The notes beneath the pieces are model-generated. The model did not search any database. It was not told the origin of the DNA and was given only the letters and a program-made list of their open reading frames with translations. 64,000 nucleotides of DNA from contig NZ_RHWX01000006.1 of assembly GCF_003938605.1 (NCBI RefSeq), forward strand, positions 62,001 to 126,000, given 5' to 3'. The position numbers were made by a program, and so were the translations under genes. Positions 36,595 through 46,193 of the stretch are shown piece after piece. This DNA comes from Brevundimonas sp. 357. Lineage in GTDB: Bacteria > Pseudomonadota > Alphaproteobacteria > Caulobacterales > Caulobacteraceae. Numbering within the stretch: position 1 is the stretch's first letter; every line of letters starts with the position of its first letter.

Positions 36595-37317
36595 ATGGCG
36601 ATCGACTGGGGCGTGACGCATTGGGGCGTCGAGGAACTGAGCCTGCTGGCGCCGGTGGCCTCGGCCATGGTGGCGGGCGGGCTGATCGGCATCGAGCGGA
36701 CCTATCACGGCCACCCCGCGGGGTTCCGCACCCACATCCTGGTCTGCATGACCTCCTGCGTCCTGATGCTGGCGGCCATGCATCAGGCCAGCTGGGGCTT
36801 CGTCGCCCTGCCCGAGCAGCGGCTGGTGATCGACCCGACGCGGATGGCGCACGGCATACTGACCGGCATCGGCTTCCTGTGCGCCGGGGTGATCTTCCGC
36901 GAGCGCTTCTCGGTGCACGGCCTGACCACGGCGGCGTCGCTGTGGACCACCTCGGCCATCGGGGTGATGTTCGGCGTAGGCCTGTGGAAGCTGGGGCTGA
37001 TCGCGGCGGGGGCGACCCTGCTGGTGCTGGCCATTCTGCGCTTCCTCGACGCGCGCCTGCCGCACGTCGGCGTGCTGGACGTCACCCTGCGCTGGACGCG
37101 CGGCGCGGCGCCGGAAGAAAAGGCGCTGCGCGCCCTGTTGGCCGAGAACGGCCTCAGCCCCACGCGCATCGGCCATGTCGTCAGCCCCGACGGCCAGATC
37201 CACGAACAGCACGTCAAGGCGCGCGGCCCCATGCCGCTGAAGGTCGACGCCCTGTCCCGCGTCCTGGCCGACCAGGCTGGGCTGGCCGGCTTTTCCGTCA
37301 TGCCGAGGGATGACTGA
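36595..37317 (+). CDS. MgtC/SapB family membrane protein, copy 2
   Basis: 240 residues, a clear paralogue of copy 1. It has matching helices (MVAGGLIGIERTYHGHPAGF, RTHILVCMTSCVLMLAAM, GILTGIGFLCAGVIFRERFS) and a C-terminal soluble domain with weaker similarity. The identical run RTHILV and near-identical helix order point to a tandem duplication followed by divergence of the C-terminal half. It lies directly upstream of ruvC. Confidence 0.93.
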   Translation: MAIDWGVTHWGVEELSLLAPVASAMVAGGLIGIERTYHGHPAGFRTHILVCMTSCVLMLAAMHQASWGFVALPEQRLVIDPTRMAHGILTGIGFLCAGVIFRERFSVHGLTTAASLWTTSAIGVMFGVGLWKLGLIAAGATLLVLAILRFLDARLPHVGVLDVTLRWTRGAAPEEKALRALLAENGLSPTRIGHVVSPDGQIHEQHVKARGPMPLKVDALSRVLADQAGLAGFSVMPRDD

Positions 37318-37375
37318 GCCAACGACTGAGCGCCCGGTCATTGTTCGCTAACCCTCTTTGGGGCAATAGGAACGG

Positions 37376-37888
37376 ATGGCGAACGAAACGACTCGGATCC
37401 TGGGGCTGGACCCCGGCCTGCGCCGCACCGGCTGGGGCGTCATCGAAAGCGAGGGCAGCCGCCTGCGCTGGATCGCGCACGGCGTCGTCGCACCCGATGA
37501 AAAGGCGCCCTTCTCCGAACGGCTGCTGCATCTGCTGGAGCAGGTGGGCGAGGTCTGCGCCGCCTATAGTTGCGACGAGGCGGCGATCGAGGAGGTCTTC
37601 GTCAACGTCAATCCGGCCTCGACGCTGAAGCTGGGCCATGCGCGGGCGGCGGTCATGCTGGCTCCGGCGCGGGCGGGTCTCAGCGTCGCCGAATACGCCC
37701 CGACCCTGATCAAGAAGGCGGTGGTGGGGGCCGGGCAAGCGGACAAGAGCCAGATCGCCTTCATGGTCAAACGTCTCCTGCCCGCCTCGGGCGATGTGAA
37801 GGCCGACGCCGCCGACGCCCTGGCCGTGGCCGTCACCCATGCGCATCATCGCCGGTTCAAGGCGGTCGCCGTGCGAGGCGCGGCATGA
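37376..37888 (+). CDS. ruvC: Holliday junction endonuclease RuvC
   Basis: 170 residues, standard length. It resolves Holliday junctions as a dimer. The acidic catalytic residues are visible: D in [15 protein letters not shown] in [15 protein letters not shown] and the C-terminal pair in [20 protein letters not shown] lies just before the ATG. The stop overlaps the ruvA start (ATGA). Confidence 0.98.
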   Translation: MANETTRILGLDPGLRRTGWGVIESEGSRLRWIAHGVVAPDEKAPFSERLLHLLEQVGEVCAAYSCDEAAIEEVFVNVNPASTLKLGHARAAVMLAPARAGLSVAEYAPTLIKKAVVGAGQADKSQIAFMVKRLLPASGDVKADAADALAVAVTHAHHRRFKAVAVRGAA

Positions 37889-38508
37889 TCGGTCGCCTGC
37901 GTGGAATCTTGGCCGAGGTCGGCGAGGCGGAGTGCCTGATCGACTGCGGCGGGGTGGGCTATGTCGCCGCCTGCGGGGCGCGGACGCTGGGCCGCCTGCC
38001 CGCGCCGGGCGACGAGACCCTGCTGTTCATCCAGAGCCAGTGGAGCCAGGACCAGGGGCCGCGCCTCTACGGCTTCCTGAGCCGGGACGAGCGCAAGGTC
38101 TTCAACTTGATGCTGACCATTCAGGGCGTGGGGCCGAAGGCCGCGCTGGGCGTGCTGGACGTGCTGCCGCCCGCCGAATTGGCCGCCGCCGTCGCGCGCG
38201 AGGACAAGGCCGCCGTCGGCCGCGCCAACGGCGTGGGCCCGAAGCTGGCGCTGCGCATCGTCACCGAACTGAAGGGCAAGAGCCTGAGCGAGGGCGTCTT
38301 CGCTCCGAGCGCGCCGGGCGTCCATGCCGAAGCCGCCGTCGCCCCGCCGCCGCCCAGCGTCACCGGCGAGGCGGTCGCCGCCCTGCTGGGCCTGGGCATC
38401 GCCGAGGTCAACGCCCGCCGCGCCGTCGATCACGCCCTGATCAAGCTGGGCGAGGACGCCGAACTGCCGCTGGTCATCCGCACGGCCCTGCAGGAGCTGG
38501 GACGATGA
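37885..38508 (+). CDS. ruvA: Holliday junction branch migration protein RuvA
   Basis: 207 residues starting [20 protein letters not shown], the conserved RuvA opening. The OB fold is followed by two helix-hairpin-helix motifs ([17 protein letters not shown] and [18 protein letters not shown]), an Ala/Pro linker and the C-terminal RuvB-binding domain ([20 protein letters not shown]). It overlaps ruvC by four bases and precedes ruvB by ten. Confidence 0.97.
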   Translation: MIGRLRGILAEVGEAECLIDCGGVGYVAACGARTLGRLPAPGDETLLFIQSQWSQDQGPRLYGFLSRDERKVFNLMLTIQGVGPKAALGVLDVLPPAELAAAVAREDKAAVGRANGVGPKLALRIVTELKGKSLSEGVFAPSAPGVHAEAAVAPPPPSVTGEAVAALLGLGIAEVNARRAVDHALIKLGEDAELPLVIRTALQELGR

Positions 38509-38518
38509 GGCGCGCCGC

Positions 38519-39550
38519 ATGACCGACGACCGCATCATCTCGCCAGCCCCCGCGCCCGGCGAGCAGTACGACCGCGCCCTGCGGCCCCAGACCCTGTCGG
38601 AGTTCGTCGGCCAGTCGGCGGCCAAGGGCAATCTGAAGGTCTTCATCGACGCCGCCCGCGCCCGCTCTGAGGCGCTGGACCACGTCCTGCTGTTCGGTCC
38701 TCCGGGGCTAGGCAAGACGACCCTGGCGCAGATCGTGGCGCGCGAACTGGGCGTGGGCTTCCGCGCCACCTCCGGCCCCATCCTGGCCAAGGCGGGCGAC
38801 CTGGCGGCCATCCTGACCAACCTTGAACCGCGCGACGTCCTGTTCATCGACGAGATCCATCGCATGGCGCCCCAGGTGGAGGAGATCCTCTATCCGGCGA
38901 TGGAGGACCATGTGCTGGATCTGATCATCGGCGAAGGCCCGTCGGCGCGCAGCGTGCGCATCGACCTGGCGCCCTTCACCCTGGTCGGCGCGACGACGCG
39001 GGCGGGGCTGCTGGCCACGCCGCTGAGGGACCGCTTCGGCATTCCGCTTCGGCTGGAGTTCTATACGCCCGAGGAACTGACATCGGTGATCCGCGGCGCG
39101 GCGCGCAAGATGGGCGCGGCCATCACCGAGGACGGGGCGATGGAGATCGCACGCCGCGCGCGCGGCACGCCGCGCATCGCCGGACGTCTGTTGCGCCGGG
39201 TGCGGGACTTCGCCGATGCTGAAGGCGGCCCCATCGACCGGCTGGCGGCGGCGCGGGCGCTGGCGCGGCTGGAGGTGGACGAGGCGGGGCTGGACAGTCT
39301 GGACCGCCGCTTCCTCAAGGCTCTGATCGAGAACTACGGCGGCGGACCGGTCGGCATGGACACCCTGGCCGCCGCCATCGCCGAAGCGCGAGACGCGGTC
39401 GAGGACGTGATCGAGCCCTACCTGCTGCAGCAGGGCTTCATCCAGCGCACCCCACGCGGCCGCATGGCCTGCGCCCGCGCCTATGAGCATCTGGGGCTGG
39501 AGGCGCCTCAACCCCAGCCCTCGCCGCCGCCCGACCTGTTCGGAAAGTAG
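38519..39550 (+). CDS. ruvB: Holliday junction branch migration ATPase RuvB
   Basis: 343 residues. AAA+ motor: Walker [20 protein letters not shown], Walker [10 protein letters not shown], sensor region [19 protein letters not shown] and arginine finger. The C-terminal winged helix includes [19 protein letters not shown] and the end [12 protein letters not shown]. It drives branch migration with RuvA. Confidence 0.98.
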   Translation: MTDDRIISPAPAPGEQYDRALRPQTLSEFVGQSAAKGNLKVFIDAARARSEALDHVLLFGPPGLGKTTLAQIVARELGVGFRATSGPILAKAGDLAAILTNLEPRDVLFIDEIHRMAPQVEEILYPAMEDHVLDLIIGEGPSARSVRIDLAPFTLVGATTRAGLLATPLRDRFGIPLRLEFYTPEELTSVIRGAARKMGAAITEDGAMEIARRARGTPRIAGRLLRRVRDFADAEGGPIDRLAAARALARLEVDEAGLDSLDRRFLKALIENYGGGPVGMDTLAAAIAEARDAVEDVIEPYLLQQGFIQRTPRGRMACARAYEHLGLEAPQPQPSPPPDLFGK

Positions 39551-39626
39551 CGCGACTCTTTCGCAAGAGGGCTTCACCTCGACGGCAAAGCCGGTCATCC
39601 TTCGATTTCCCAGAAGGAGGCGACCC

Positions 39627-40010
39627 TTGGCGCATCCCCGCAGGATGAACCGGATGATCGTCGTGCTCGGCGCGGCGGTCGTCGTGCTGGGCGGTTTCAG
39701 CGTCTACGCCCTGATGCAGGGCGCGCATTTCGGACCGAGGCAGACGACCCCGGCCGAACGCGCCCTTGATCAGGTGCGCGAGCAGATGGGACCGCAGGCC
39801 GAAGTGCGCCATGTCGAGTCGGGGCGCGGCCGCGCCGCCTGCGGCTATGCCGGATTGAAGGGCAGCCGGGAGGCGGTGGCCTTTGTTTCGCGGCCCAACC
39901 GCATCCTGATGAGCAATGATCCGTTGACCGGCGAGTTCGCGACATTGAAATCGCGCTATTGTCCGGGCTTCGACGCCCCGGCGCCCGTCGCTGCTTCCGG
40001 CAAGAGCTGA
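39627..40010 (+). CDS. Membrane-anchored hypothetical protein, TTG start
   Basis: 127 residues from a TTG at 39627, chosen because AAGGAGG (39614-39620) lies six bases upstream; the next ATG at 39645 lacks such a site. A short basic N-terminus is followed by one membrane helix (MIVVLGAAVVVLGGFSVYAL) and a periplasmic domain with two cysteines (GRAACGYAGLKGSREAVAFV and LKSRYCPGF). No family is recognised. It sits between ruvB and ybgC on the same strand, three bases before the latter. Confidence 0.75.
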   Translation: MAHPRRMNRMIVVLGAAVVVLGGFSVYALMQGAHFGPRQTTPAERALDQVREQMGPQAEVRHVESGRGRAACGYAGLKGSREAVAFVSRPNRILMSNDPLTGEFATLKSRYCPGFDAPAPVAASGKS

Positions 40011-40013
40011 ACC

Positions 40014-40469
40014 ATGATCGACCAACCCAGCGCCGGCCGCTTCGACGGCCGCGATCACCTGTTGCCCGTGCGGGTCTATTACGAGGACACGGACTTCACC
40101 GGCCTGGTCTATCACGCCAACTACGTCCGCTATTTCGAGCGGGGTCGGTCGGACTTCCTGCGTCTGGCGGGGGTGGGGCATGTCGACCTGTTGGAGCAGG
40201 ACGAGCCGCTGGCCTTCGTGGTGTCGGACCTGGCGATCAAATACCTGAAGCCCGCGCGGATCGACGACGCCCTGGTGGTGCGTACCCGCTATGAAGCGAT
40301 CAAGGGGCCGCGCCTGATCATCCGCCAGACGGTCGAGCGCGACGGCGACGTATTGTGCCGGGCCGATGTGACGGCCGCCTGCATCCATCTGGACGGGCGC
40401 CCGCGCCGTCCGACGAAGCGGCTGGTCGAGCTGGTGACGCCCTGGCTCTCCGGTGAAGCTTCGCAATAA
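40014..40469 (+). CDS. ybgC: Tol-Pal associated acyl-CoA thioesterase
   Basis: 151 residues, hot-dog fold. The catalytic segment YYEDTDFTGLVYHANYVRYF carries the conserved aspartate and the YHANY motif of YbgC. It hydrolyses acyl-CoA or acyl-ACP, in some bacteria linked to phospholipid synthesis. It stands in the usual place ahead of tolQ, separated by 123 bases. Confidence 0.96.
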   Translation: MIDQPSAGRFDGRDHLLPVRVYYEDTDFTGLVYHANYVRYFERGRSDFLRLAGVGHVDLLEQDEPLAFVVSDLAIKYLKPARIDDALVVRTRYEAIKGPRLIIRQTVERDGDVLCRADVTAACIHLDGRPRRPTKRLVELVTPWLSGEASQ

Positions 40470-40499
40470 CGAGGTTGTCAGCGGGCGCCCTCGTGACGC

Positions 40500-40514
40500 C
40501 GGGCGCGACGCCCG
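40500..40514 (+). other. Short GC palindrome between ybgC and tolQ
   Basis: CGGGCG-CGA-CGCCCG, a 6-bp stem with a three-base loop, lies 30 bases after ybgC and about 80 before tolQ. There is no T-run. It may slow or attenuate transcription into tolQ. Confidence 0.3.
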
Positions 40515-40592
40515 TTAGACCCGCCGCCATGAAACCGCCACGTCCGCCCGGTGCAAAAGGCGGATGAACGGACTTTCCGCCAAGGACCAAGC

Positions 40593-41354
40593 ATGACTCC
40601 GCCCGCCGACGCCTCCCTGCTGAATCCCATAGAGCTGTTCATGACCGCCGATTGGGTGGTCAAGACGGTGATGATCGGCCTGGCCGCGGCCTCGGTCTGG
40701 TCCTGGACCATCATCATCGACAAGGCGGTGCGTTTTTCGCGCATGAACGCCCGCGCGACCGAGTTCGAGAAGCAGGTCGAAAGCGGCCGTTCGCTGGAGG
40801 AGGTCGCCGCCCAGGCGGGGCCGCAGCCCGTCGATCCCCTGCCGCGCATGCTGGTGCTGACGCTGCAGGACTGGCGCGAGGCGCGCACGCGCGGCGCCAT
40901 GACGGACACGCAAGGCTCCATGCTGATCGCCCGCATCGACCGCGCGCTGGATTCGGTCATCGCCCGCGAGAGCCAGAAGGTAGAGAACGGCCTGGGCGTG
41001 CTGTCGGTGGTCGCCACCGCTTCGCCCTTCATCGGCCTGTTCGGCACGGTGTGGGGCATCATGAACGCCTTCGACAGCATCGCGGCGGCGGGCAACACCA
41101 ATCTGACGACGGTGGCGCCGGCCATCGCCGAGGCCCTGTTCGCCACGGCCATCGGCCTGGCGGCGGCCATCCCGGCCTATATCGCCTTCAACGCCTTCTC
41201 GGTGTCGGCGGGCAAGTTCACCGGCCGTCTGGAAGCCTTCGCCGACGACCTGCAATCGGCCATCGCCCGGCGTCTGGGCGCGCCGGCGACCCCGCCGCCG
41301 CCGCCCCCGCCCCCGCCGCCGCCGTCTGACCTGAACCTGCGCCGGAGCGCCTGA
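40593..41354 (+). CDS. tolQ: Tol-Pal inner membrane proton channel subunit TolQ
   Basis: 253 residues from the ATG at 40593. Three membrane helices are seen: [20 protein letters not shown] near the N-terminus, then [20 protein letters not shown] and [20 protein letters not shown]. The latter two are the conserved ExbB/TolQ pore segments. With TolR it uses the proton gradient to drive TolA. The C-terminus ends in an unusual run of ten prolines followed by SDLNLRRSA. It is four bases upstream of tolR. Confidence 0.97.
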   Translation: MTPPADASLLNPIELFMTADWVVKTVMIGLAAASVWSWTIIIDKAVRFSRMNARATEFEKQVESGRSLEEVAAQAGPQPVDPLPRMLVLTLQDWREARTRGAMTDTQGSMLIARIDRALDSVIARESQKVENGLGVLSVVATASPFIGLFGTVWGIMNAFDSIAAAGNTNLTTVAPAIAEALFATAIGLAAAIPAYIAFNAFSVSAGKFTGRLEAFADDLQSAIARRLGAPATPPPPPPPPPPPSDLNLRRSA

Positions 41355-41357
41355 TCC

Positions 41358-41819
<462 letters not shown>

Positions 41820-41825
41820 CGGACC

Positions 41826-42680
41826 TTGCGCCGCCCCAGCCCCGCCATCCTCGGATCCATCGCCCTGCACGCGGGGGTGGTGGCGCTCGCCTTCGTGTCC
41901 TGGTCGTCGAAGGACGAGCCGAAGCCGTTGGTGAACTCCGTGCCGGTGTCGATCATCTCTGACATCGAGATCGCCGCAGCGCCGGCCGACAATCCGCAGG
42001 AAGAGCCTTCTGTGGAAGACGGCGAGACCGCGCCGGTCGAAACGCCGCCCGAGCCGACTCCGCCGGAACCGGAGCCGACGCCGCCCGCGCCGCAACCGCG
42101 CCCCACGCCCACGCCGCGTCCGACCCCGACGCCGCCCGAGAAGAAGGCCCCGACGCCGCGCCCCACGCCCACGCCGCGTCCGACCCCGACGCCGCCTGAG
42201 AAGAAGGCGCCGTCGCCCCGGCCCACGCCGACGCCGCCCGAGAAGAAGGCCCCCGCCACGCCGCCGCGCGCCCGCCCGGCGCCCGGACTGGACCTTGACG
42301 CCCTGGCCGGTCCGCCGCGCCCGACCCAGAATCGCGGCCGCCCGGCGCCGGGCCAGCAGGGCGCGGGCTCCGCTCCGCGCGCGACCGGGCCGCAGCTGGC
42401 CGCCCTGGGCGCCCAGGTGACGCCGAACTGGAACCTGAACTGCGACATGCCGGGCATGGACGACCTGGTGATCCGCGTGACGGTGCGGTTGAGCGCCGAC
42501 GGCCAGATCATCGGCACGCCGCGCCTTCAGGACACCCAGAACGACCCGACCTGGCGCGCGGCGTCCGAGGCCATGTTGCGCGCGCTGCGGGCGACCTCGC
42601 CCTTCACCGTGCCCGATGGCTTCCAGGCGCAGGAAGTGCCCTTCCGCTTTGAAACCAAGCGTCAATGCGGGAACCGTTAG
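41826..42680 (+). CDS. tolA: TolA-type energy-transducing protein with PTP repeats
   Basis: 284 residues from a TTG at 41826. The N-terminal anchor is SIALHAGVVALAFVSW. The periplasmic part is a long Pro/Thr/Glu-rich spacer with a 20-residue tandem repeat (units of RPTPTP and PPEKKAP), instead of the Ala/Lys helix of E. coli TolA. A Gly/Arg/Pro stretch follows, then a C-terminal TonB/TolA-like domain (VRLSADGQIIGTPRLQDTQN) framed by two cysteines. It connects TolQR with TolB and Pal. Confidence 0.92.
   Translation: MRRPSPAILGSIALHAGVVALAFVSWSSKDEPKPLVNSVPVSIISDIEIAAAPADNPQEEPSVEDGETAPVETPPEPTPPEPEPTPPAPQPRPTPTPRPTPTPPEKKAPTPRPTPTPRPTPTPPEKKAPSPRPTPTPPEKKAPATPPRARPAPGLDLDALAGPPRPTQNRGRPAPGQQGAGSAPRATGPQLAALGAQVTPNWNLNCDMPGMDDLVIRVTVRLSADGQIIGTPRLQDTQNDPTWRAASEAMLRALRATSPFTVPDGFQAQEVPFRFETKRQCGNR
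42097..42255 (+). repeat. 60-bp tandem repeat inside tolA
   Basis: Two copies of a 60-base unit (starting near 42097 and 42157) are almost identical, and a shortened third copy follows. They encode PRPTPTPRPTPTPPEKKAP blocks of the periplasmic spacer. The high identity suggests recent slippage, so length may vary between strains. Confidence 0.85.
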
Positions 42681-42799
42681 GACGTAAATCGCCTATCACC
42701 CCAAACTCGCCCAAATCCCCGTGAAGCTGGCGATCATCCGCCGCGCTGATGCTAAAGAGGGGCGGCCAGCCTGACCGTAACGACCCGAAGGATCGACCC

Positions 42800-44182
42800 A
42801 TGCGCCTGAACCGCCTTCTCGCCTCGGCCGCCGTGCTTGCGATGACCGCGCCCCTGGCGCTGGGCGGGTCTGTCCAGGCGCAATCCGCCCCGGCCGTCGG
42901 CGCGCCGATGCAGGATGTGGTGGTGGACGAAGGCGTGCTGCGTCCTCTCCAGATCGCCGTCGTGCCCTTCACCGGCCAGAACGGCTCGCAGATTTCGGGC
43001 GTCATCAGCGGCAATCTCAAGCGATCCGGCTTCTTCGATCCGCTGAACCCGTCCAGCTTCGTGGAGACGGGCCTGACCCTGGCCAACGCCCCGAACTTCC
43101 CGCAGTGGACCTCCATCGGCGCCCAGGCGGTACTGTACGGCGGGGTGACGGAGCGGCCTGACGGCCGGATGGATGTCGGCTTCCGGCTCTATGACCCTTA
43201 CCGTCAATGCCAGCTGGTCTCCTACCAGTTCACCGCCACCTCTGAGCAATGGCGCCGCATTGCGCACAAGATTTCGGACGTGGTCTATCAGCGCCTGACC
43301 GGCGAGGCGGGCTTCTTCGATTCGCGCGTCCTGTTCGTGTCGGAAAGCGGCACCCAGCTGAACAAGCTGTCGCGCCTGACCATCGTCGATCAGGACGGTT
43401 TCAACCCCGTCTTCCTGACTCAGGGCGATGAGGTGATCATGTCGCCGCGCTTCTCGGCCTCGAACCCTGACGAAGTGACCTATGTGGCGCTGGGCAAGGA
43501 CTACAGCCGCATCTACCTGTACAATCTGTCGACCGGTCGCCGCGAAAGCCTGGGCGAATTCGACGGCCAGGTGCTGGCGCCGCGTTTCTCGAACGATGGT
43601 TCAAAGATGGCCTTTTCGATCATCCGGGGCGGCAACACCGACGTCTATGTGATGAACCTGCGCAGTCGTCAGCTGTCGCGTCTGACAACCGACCCCGGCA
43701 TCGACACCTCGCCCTCGTTCAGTCCCGACGGAGCGCAGATCGTCTTCACCTCCGACCGCTCGGGCTCGGCGCGGCTCTACACCATGCGGGCGGACGGCTC
43801 GGGTCAGCGCCCGATCAGCCGCGGCGGCGGCAGCTACACCGCCCCGGCCTGGAGCCCGCGCGGCGACCTGGTGGCCTTCACCAAGCAACAAGGCGGCCGC
43901 TTCCACATCGGCGTGATGAAGTCCGACGGCACGGGCGAGCGCATCTTGTCGTCCTCCTATTTCGAGGAAGGCCCGTCCTGGGCGCCGAACGGCCGCTACA
44001 TCGCCTTCGCGCGTCAGAGCCCCGGCGGCGACACCCGTCTGTGGACCGTCGACCTGTCGGGCCGGGTGGTGTCGCAAGCGGGGTATGACGGACGCGGTTC
44101 GGACCCGGCCTGGTCGGGTCTGCTGGACGCCCCGCCGGTCAACCTGGGCGTCGGCCAGGGGCCGGATTCCTGCCCGGCCTGA
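42800..44182 (+). CDS. tolB: Tol-Pal translocation protein TolB
   Basis: 460 residues from the ATG at 42800. The signal peptide is cleaved near VQAQ. An N-terminal alpha-beta domain is followed by a six-bladed beta-propeller with repeats such as APRFSNDGSKMAFS, SPSFSPDGAQIVFTSDRSGS and PAWSPRGDLVAFTKQ. It is periplasmic and binds Pal and TolA. The C-terminus ends in GQGPDSCPA. Confidence 0.97.
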   Translation: MRLNRLLASAAVLAMTAPLALGGSVQAQSAPAVGAPMQDVVVDEGVLRPLQIAVVPFTGQNGSQISGVISGNLKRSGFFDPLNPSSFVETGLTLANAPNFPQWTSIGAQAVLYGGVTERPDGRMDVGFRLYDPYRQCQLVSYQFTATSEQWRRIAHKISDVVYQRLTGEAGFFDSRVLFVSESGTQLNKLSRLTIVDQDGFNPVFLTQGDEVIMSPRFSASNPDEVTYVALGKDYSRIYLYNLSTGRRESLGEFDGQVLAPRFSNDGSKMAFSIIRGGNTDVYVMNLRSRQLSRLTTDPGIDTSPSFSPDGAQIVFTSDRSGSARLYTMRADGSGQRPISRGGGSYTAPAWSPRGDLVAFTKQQGGRFHIGVMKSDGTGERILSSSYFEEGPSWAPNGRYIAFARQSPGGDTRLWTVDLSGRVVSQAGYDGRGSDPAWSGLLDAPPVNLGVGQGPDSCPA

Positions 44183-44247
44183 CGGGCTTACGGCTTCGTG
44201 AGATCACGAGCGGAGCCATTCCCATAAACTGTGCGTTATCGCGTCTG

Positions 44248-44266
44248 GCGCGGCGCTGCGCCGCGC
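44248..44266 (+). other. Perfect GC palindrome between tolB and pal
   Basis: GCGCGGCGC-T-GCGCCGCGC is perfectly symmetric around one base. It lies in the 152-bp gap between tolB and pal. No T-run follows, so a partial attenuator or an mRNA-processing hairpin raising pal expression is more likely than a terminator. Confidence 0.4.
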
Positions 44267-44334
44267 GTTAGCAGCGCTCGCATACAGTCAAGCTAGAGGC
44301 GTCGGCCTCGAACCGAATGAGAAGGAGACGATCC

Positions 44335-44892
44335 ATGAACACCTCCACCCTGATCCGGCTCGCCGCTGTCGGCGTCGCCATGGCCTCGCTGGCCGCCTGC
44401 ACCAAGCCCAAGGTCGAGCCCGCCGTCCCGGTTGAAACGGCGCCCCCGCCGGCCGTCGGCCCGCAGTATCCGACCGCCCCGACCGGTCCCGTGACCGGCG
44501 GCAACGTCGGCGCGCCGGCGCCCGGCTCGGAGCAGGACTTCGTCGTCAACGTCGGCGACCGCGTCTATTTCGACCTGGATTCCTACTCGGTCCGCGCCGA
44601 GGCTCAGCCGCGTCTGGACGCCCAGGCCGCCTGGCTGGCCCGCTATCCGCAGGTCACGGTCCGCATCGAAGGCAACGCCGACGAACGCGGCACGCGCGAA
44701 TACAACCTGGCCCTGGGCGCCCGCCGCGCCGAGGCCGTGCGCTCGTACCTGATCAGCCGCGGCGTTCCGGCCGCCCGCATCGACACCATCAGCTTCGGCA
44801 AGGAGCGTCCGATCGCCGAGGGTTCGAACGAGTCGGCCTGGGCCCAGAACCGTAACGGCCGCACCGCCATCGTGTCGGGCGCGCCGCGCTAA
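44335..44892 (+). CDS. pal: Peptidoglycan-associated lipoprotein Pal
   Basis: 185 residues from the ATG at 44335, preceded by AAGGAG. The lipobox LAAC gives a lipidated cysteine at residue 22, so the protein sits in the outer membrane. After a Pro-rich linker comes an OmpA-type domain: VYFDLDSYSVRAEAQPRLDA, VRIEGNADERGTREYNLALG and the peptidoglycan-binding Arg/Asp region. It ties the outer membrane to the wall. It ends in its own terminator. Confidence 0.97.
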   Translation: MNTSTLIRLAAVGVAMASLAACTKPKVEPAVPVETAPPPAVGPQYPTAPTGPVTGGNVGAPAPGSEQDFVVNVGDRVYFDLDSYSVRAEAQPRLDAQAAWLARYPQVTVRIEGNADERGTREYNLALGARRAEAVRSYLISRGVPAARIDTISFGKERPIAEGSNESAWAQNRNGRTAIVSGAPR

Positions 44893-44920
44893 GCCGCACG
44901 GCGAAAAAAACAGACGGATG

Positions 44921-44954
44921 GAGGCGTCGGCGCAAGCCGGCGCCTCTTTTCTTT
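44921..44954 (+). terminator. Intrinsic terminator of pal
   Basis: GAGGCG and CGCCTC form the outer stem and CGGC and GCCG the inner stem around GCAA, with one mismatch between them. TTTTCTTT follows. It separates pal from the DUF3667 gene. Confidence 0.85.
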
Positions 44955-45001
44955 GCGCCTTCACGCGGTCAAAGTCCGCCGCGAATCCTGGGAGGGACGG
45001 C

Positions 45002-46150
45002 ATGGATCTGGAAGCGGCGGGCGGGGCGGTGACGGCGGGCGTCATCGCCGGAGCGATCGAGAAGCCGACCGGCCATGCGGGCGCGCCTCATGGCGCGTGC
45101 GCCGACTGCGGGGCTGAGGTCGCGGGCAACTTCTGCTCCAACTGCGGCCAGGCGGCTCATGTTCACCGCACCCTGCTGCACCTGGGCGAAGAGATTCTGC
45201 ACGGGGTCATGCATTTCGACGGGCGGTTGTGGCGGACCCTTCCTCTGCTGATCCTCAATCCAGGGCGGCTGACGCGCGAATGGGCCCAGGGCAAGCGGAC
45301 GCGCTACGTCTCGCCGCTGGCGATGTTCCTGTTCACCCTGTTCGTCATGTTCTTCGCCCTCAGCTTCATGCCGCATCAGGCGGTGACGCTGCCGTCCCTG
45401 CCGCAGCAGATCGAGGCCCAGAAGGAGGCGATAGCCGAAGCGGAGCAGGTCGCCGCCGCCGCCCGCAAGGAAGTCGATGCGGCTGCGACGGCGATGGAGA
45501 CGTCGGACGGTTCGCCGCCGGCGTTCAACAGCGGCGCGCGGGCCGGCGCCGCCGCCGGCGTTCTGGCCGGGGCCGAGGCTGGCGTCATCGCTGAAAAGGC
45601 CAAGCTGGAACGCCTGCAGAAGGACGCGATCGAGGGCCGCAAGGACGGTCTGGCCTCGGGCAGCTGGCAGGCGCAGGTGGCGGACATCGCCGCAAGTGCG
45701 GGGGAGAGCGGGCAGACCAACGGCCTGACCAAGGCCGTCGCCAAGAAGCTGAAGAACCCGGACCTGGCGCTCTATAAGTTGCAGCAGACCATCTACAAAT
45801 TCGCCTTCCTGCTGGTGCCTTTGTCGATTCCCTTCGTGGCCCTGCTGTTCCTGTGGAAGCGGGGCTTCACCCTGTACGATCACGGGGTCTTCGTCCTCTA
45901 TTCCCTGACCTTCATGTCCCTGCTGCTGATGGCGGTCGTGCTGGTCGCGACGACGCTGAAGGGGGCGGGTGCGGCGGCGGGAACGATCGCGGCCCTGATC
46001 GTGCCGGTGCACATGTTCGCCCAGTTGAAGGGCGCCTACAGCCTGAAGGTCTTTTCAACCCTGTGGCGGACGGTGGCGCTGCTGATCTTCTGCGAGATCG
46101 CGGCGACGCTGTTCATCGTCTCCATCATCTATCTGGGCCTCGGACATTGA
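45002..46150 (+). CDS. DUF3667 zinc-ribbon membrane protein
   Basis: 382 residues from the ATG at 45002, with GGGAGGG just upstream. The N-terminal part has a zinc ribbon (CADCGAEVAGNFCSNCGQ), then a histidine-rich stretch and the DUF3667 region LLILNPGRLTREWAQGKRTR. Next come a membrane helix (MFLFTLFVMFFALSF), a long Ala/Glu coiled-coil-like insert, and three or four C-terminal helices (FAFLLVPLSIPFVALLFLW). The function is not established. It sits between pal and cpoB, interrupting the usual Tol-Pal order. Confidence 0.88.
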   Translation: MDLEAAGGAVTAGVIAGAIEKPTGHAGAPHGACADCGAEVAGNFCSNCGQAAHVHRTLLHLGEEILHGVMHFDGRLWRTLPLLILNPGRLTREWAQGKRTRYVSPLAMFLFTLFVMFFALSFMPHQAVTLPSLPQQIEAQKEAIAEAEQVAAAARKEVDAAATAMETSDGSPPAFNSGARAGAAAGVLAGAEAGVIAEKAKLERLQKDAIEGRKDGLASGSWQAQVADIAASAGESGQTNGLTKAVAKKLKNPDLALYKLQQTIYKFAFLLVPLSIPFVALLFLWKRGFTLYDHGVFVLYSLTFMSLLLMAVVLVATTLKGAGAAAGTIAALIVPVHMFAQLKGAYSLKVFSTLWRTVALLIFCEIAATLFIVSIIYLGLGH

Positions 46151-46193
46151 TCGGGGCCTTGCCGTCGCCGCAAATCGATGGGACGACAGGACC

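Noticed and set aside
37318..37375. LexA (SOS) box before ruvC
   Set aside because: Only one GTTC half-site is present; the second GTTC at the right spacing for the alphaproteobacterial box is missing.
42097..42255. CRISPR-like periodic repeat
   Set aside because: The 60-base period is in frame and encodes a Pro/Thr repeat of TolA; there are no spacers.
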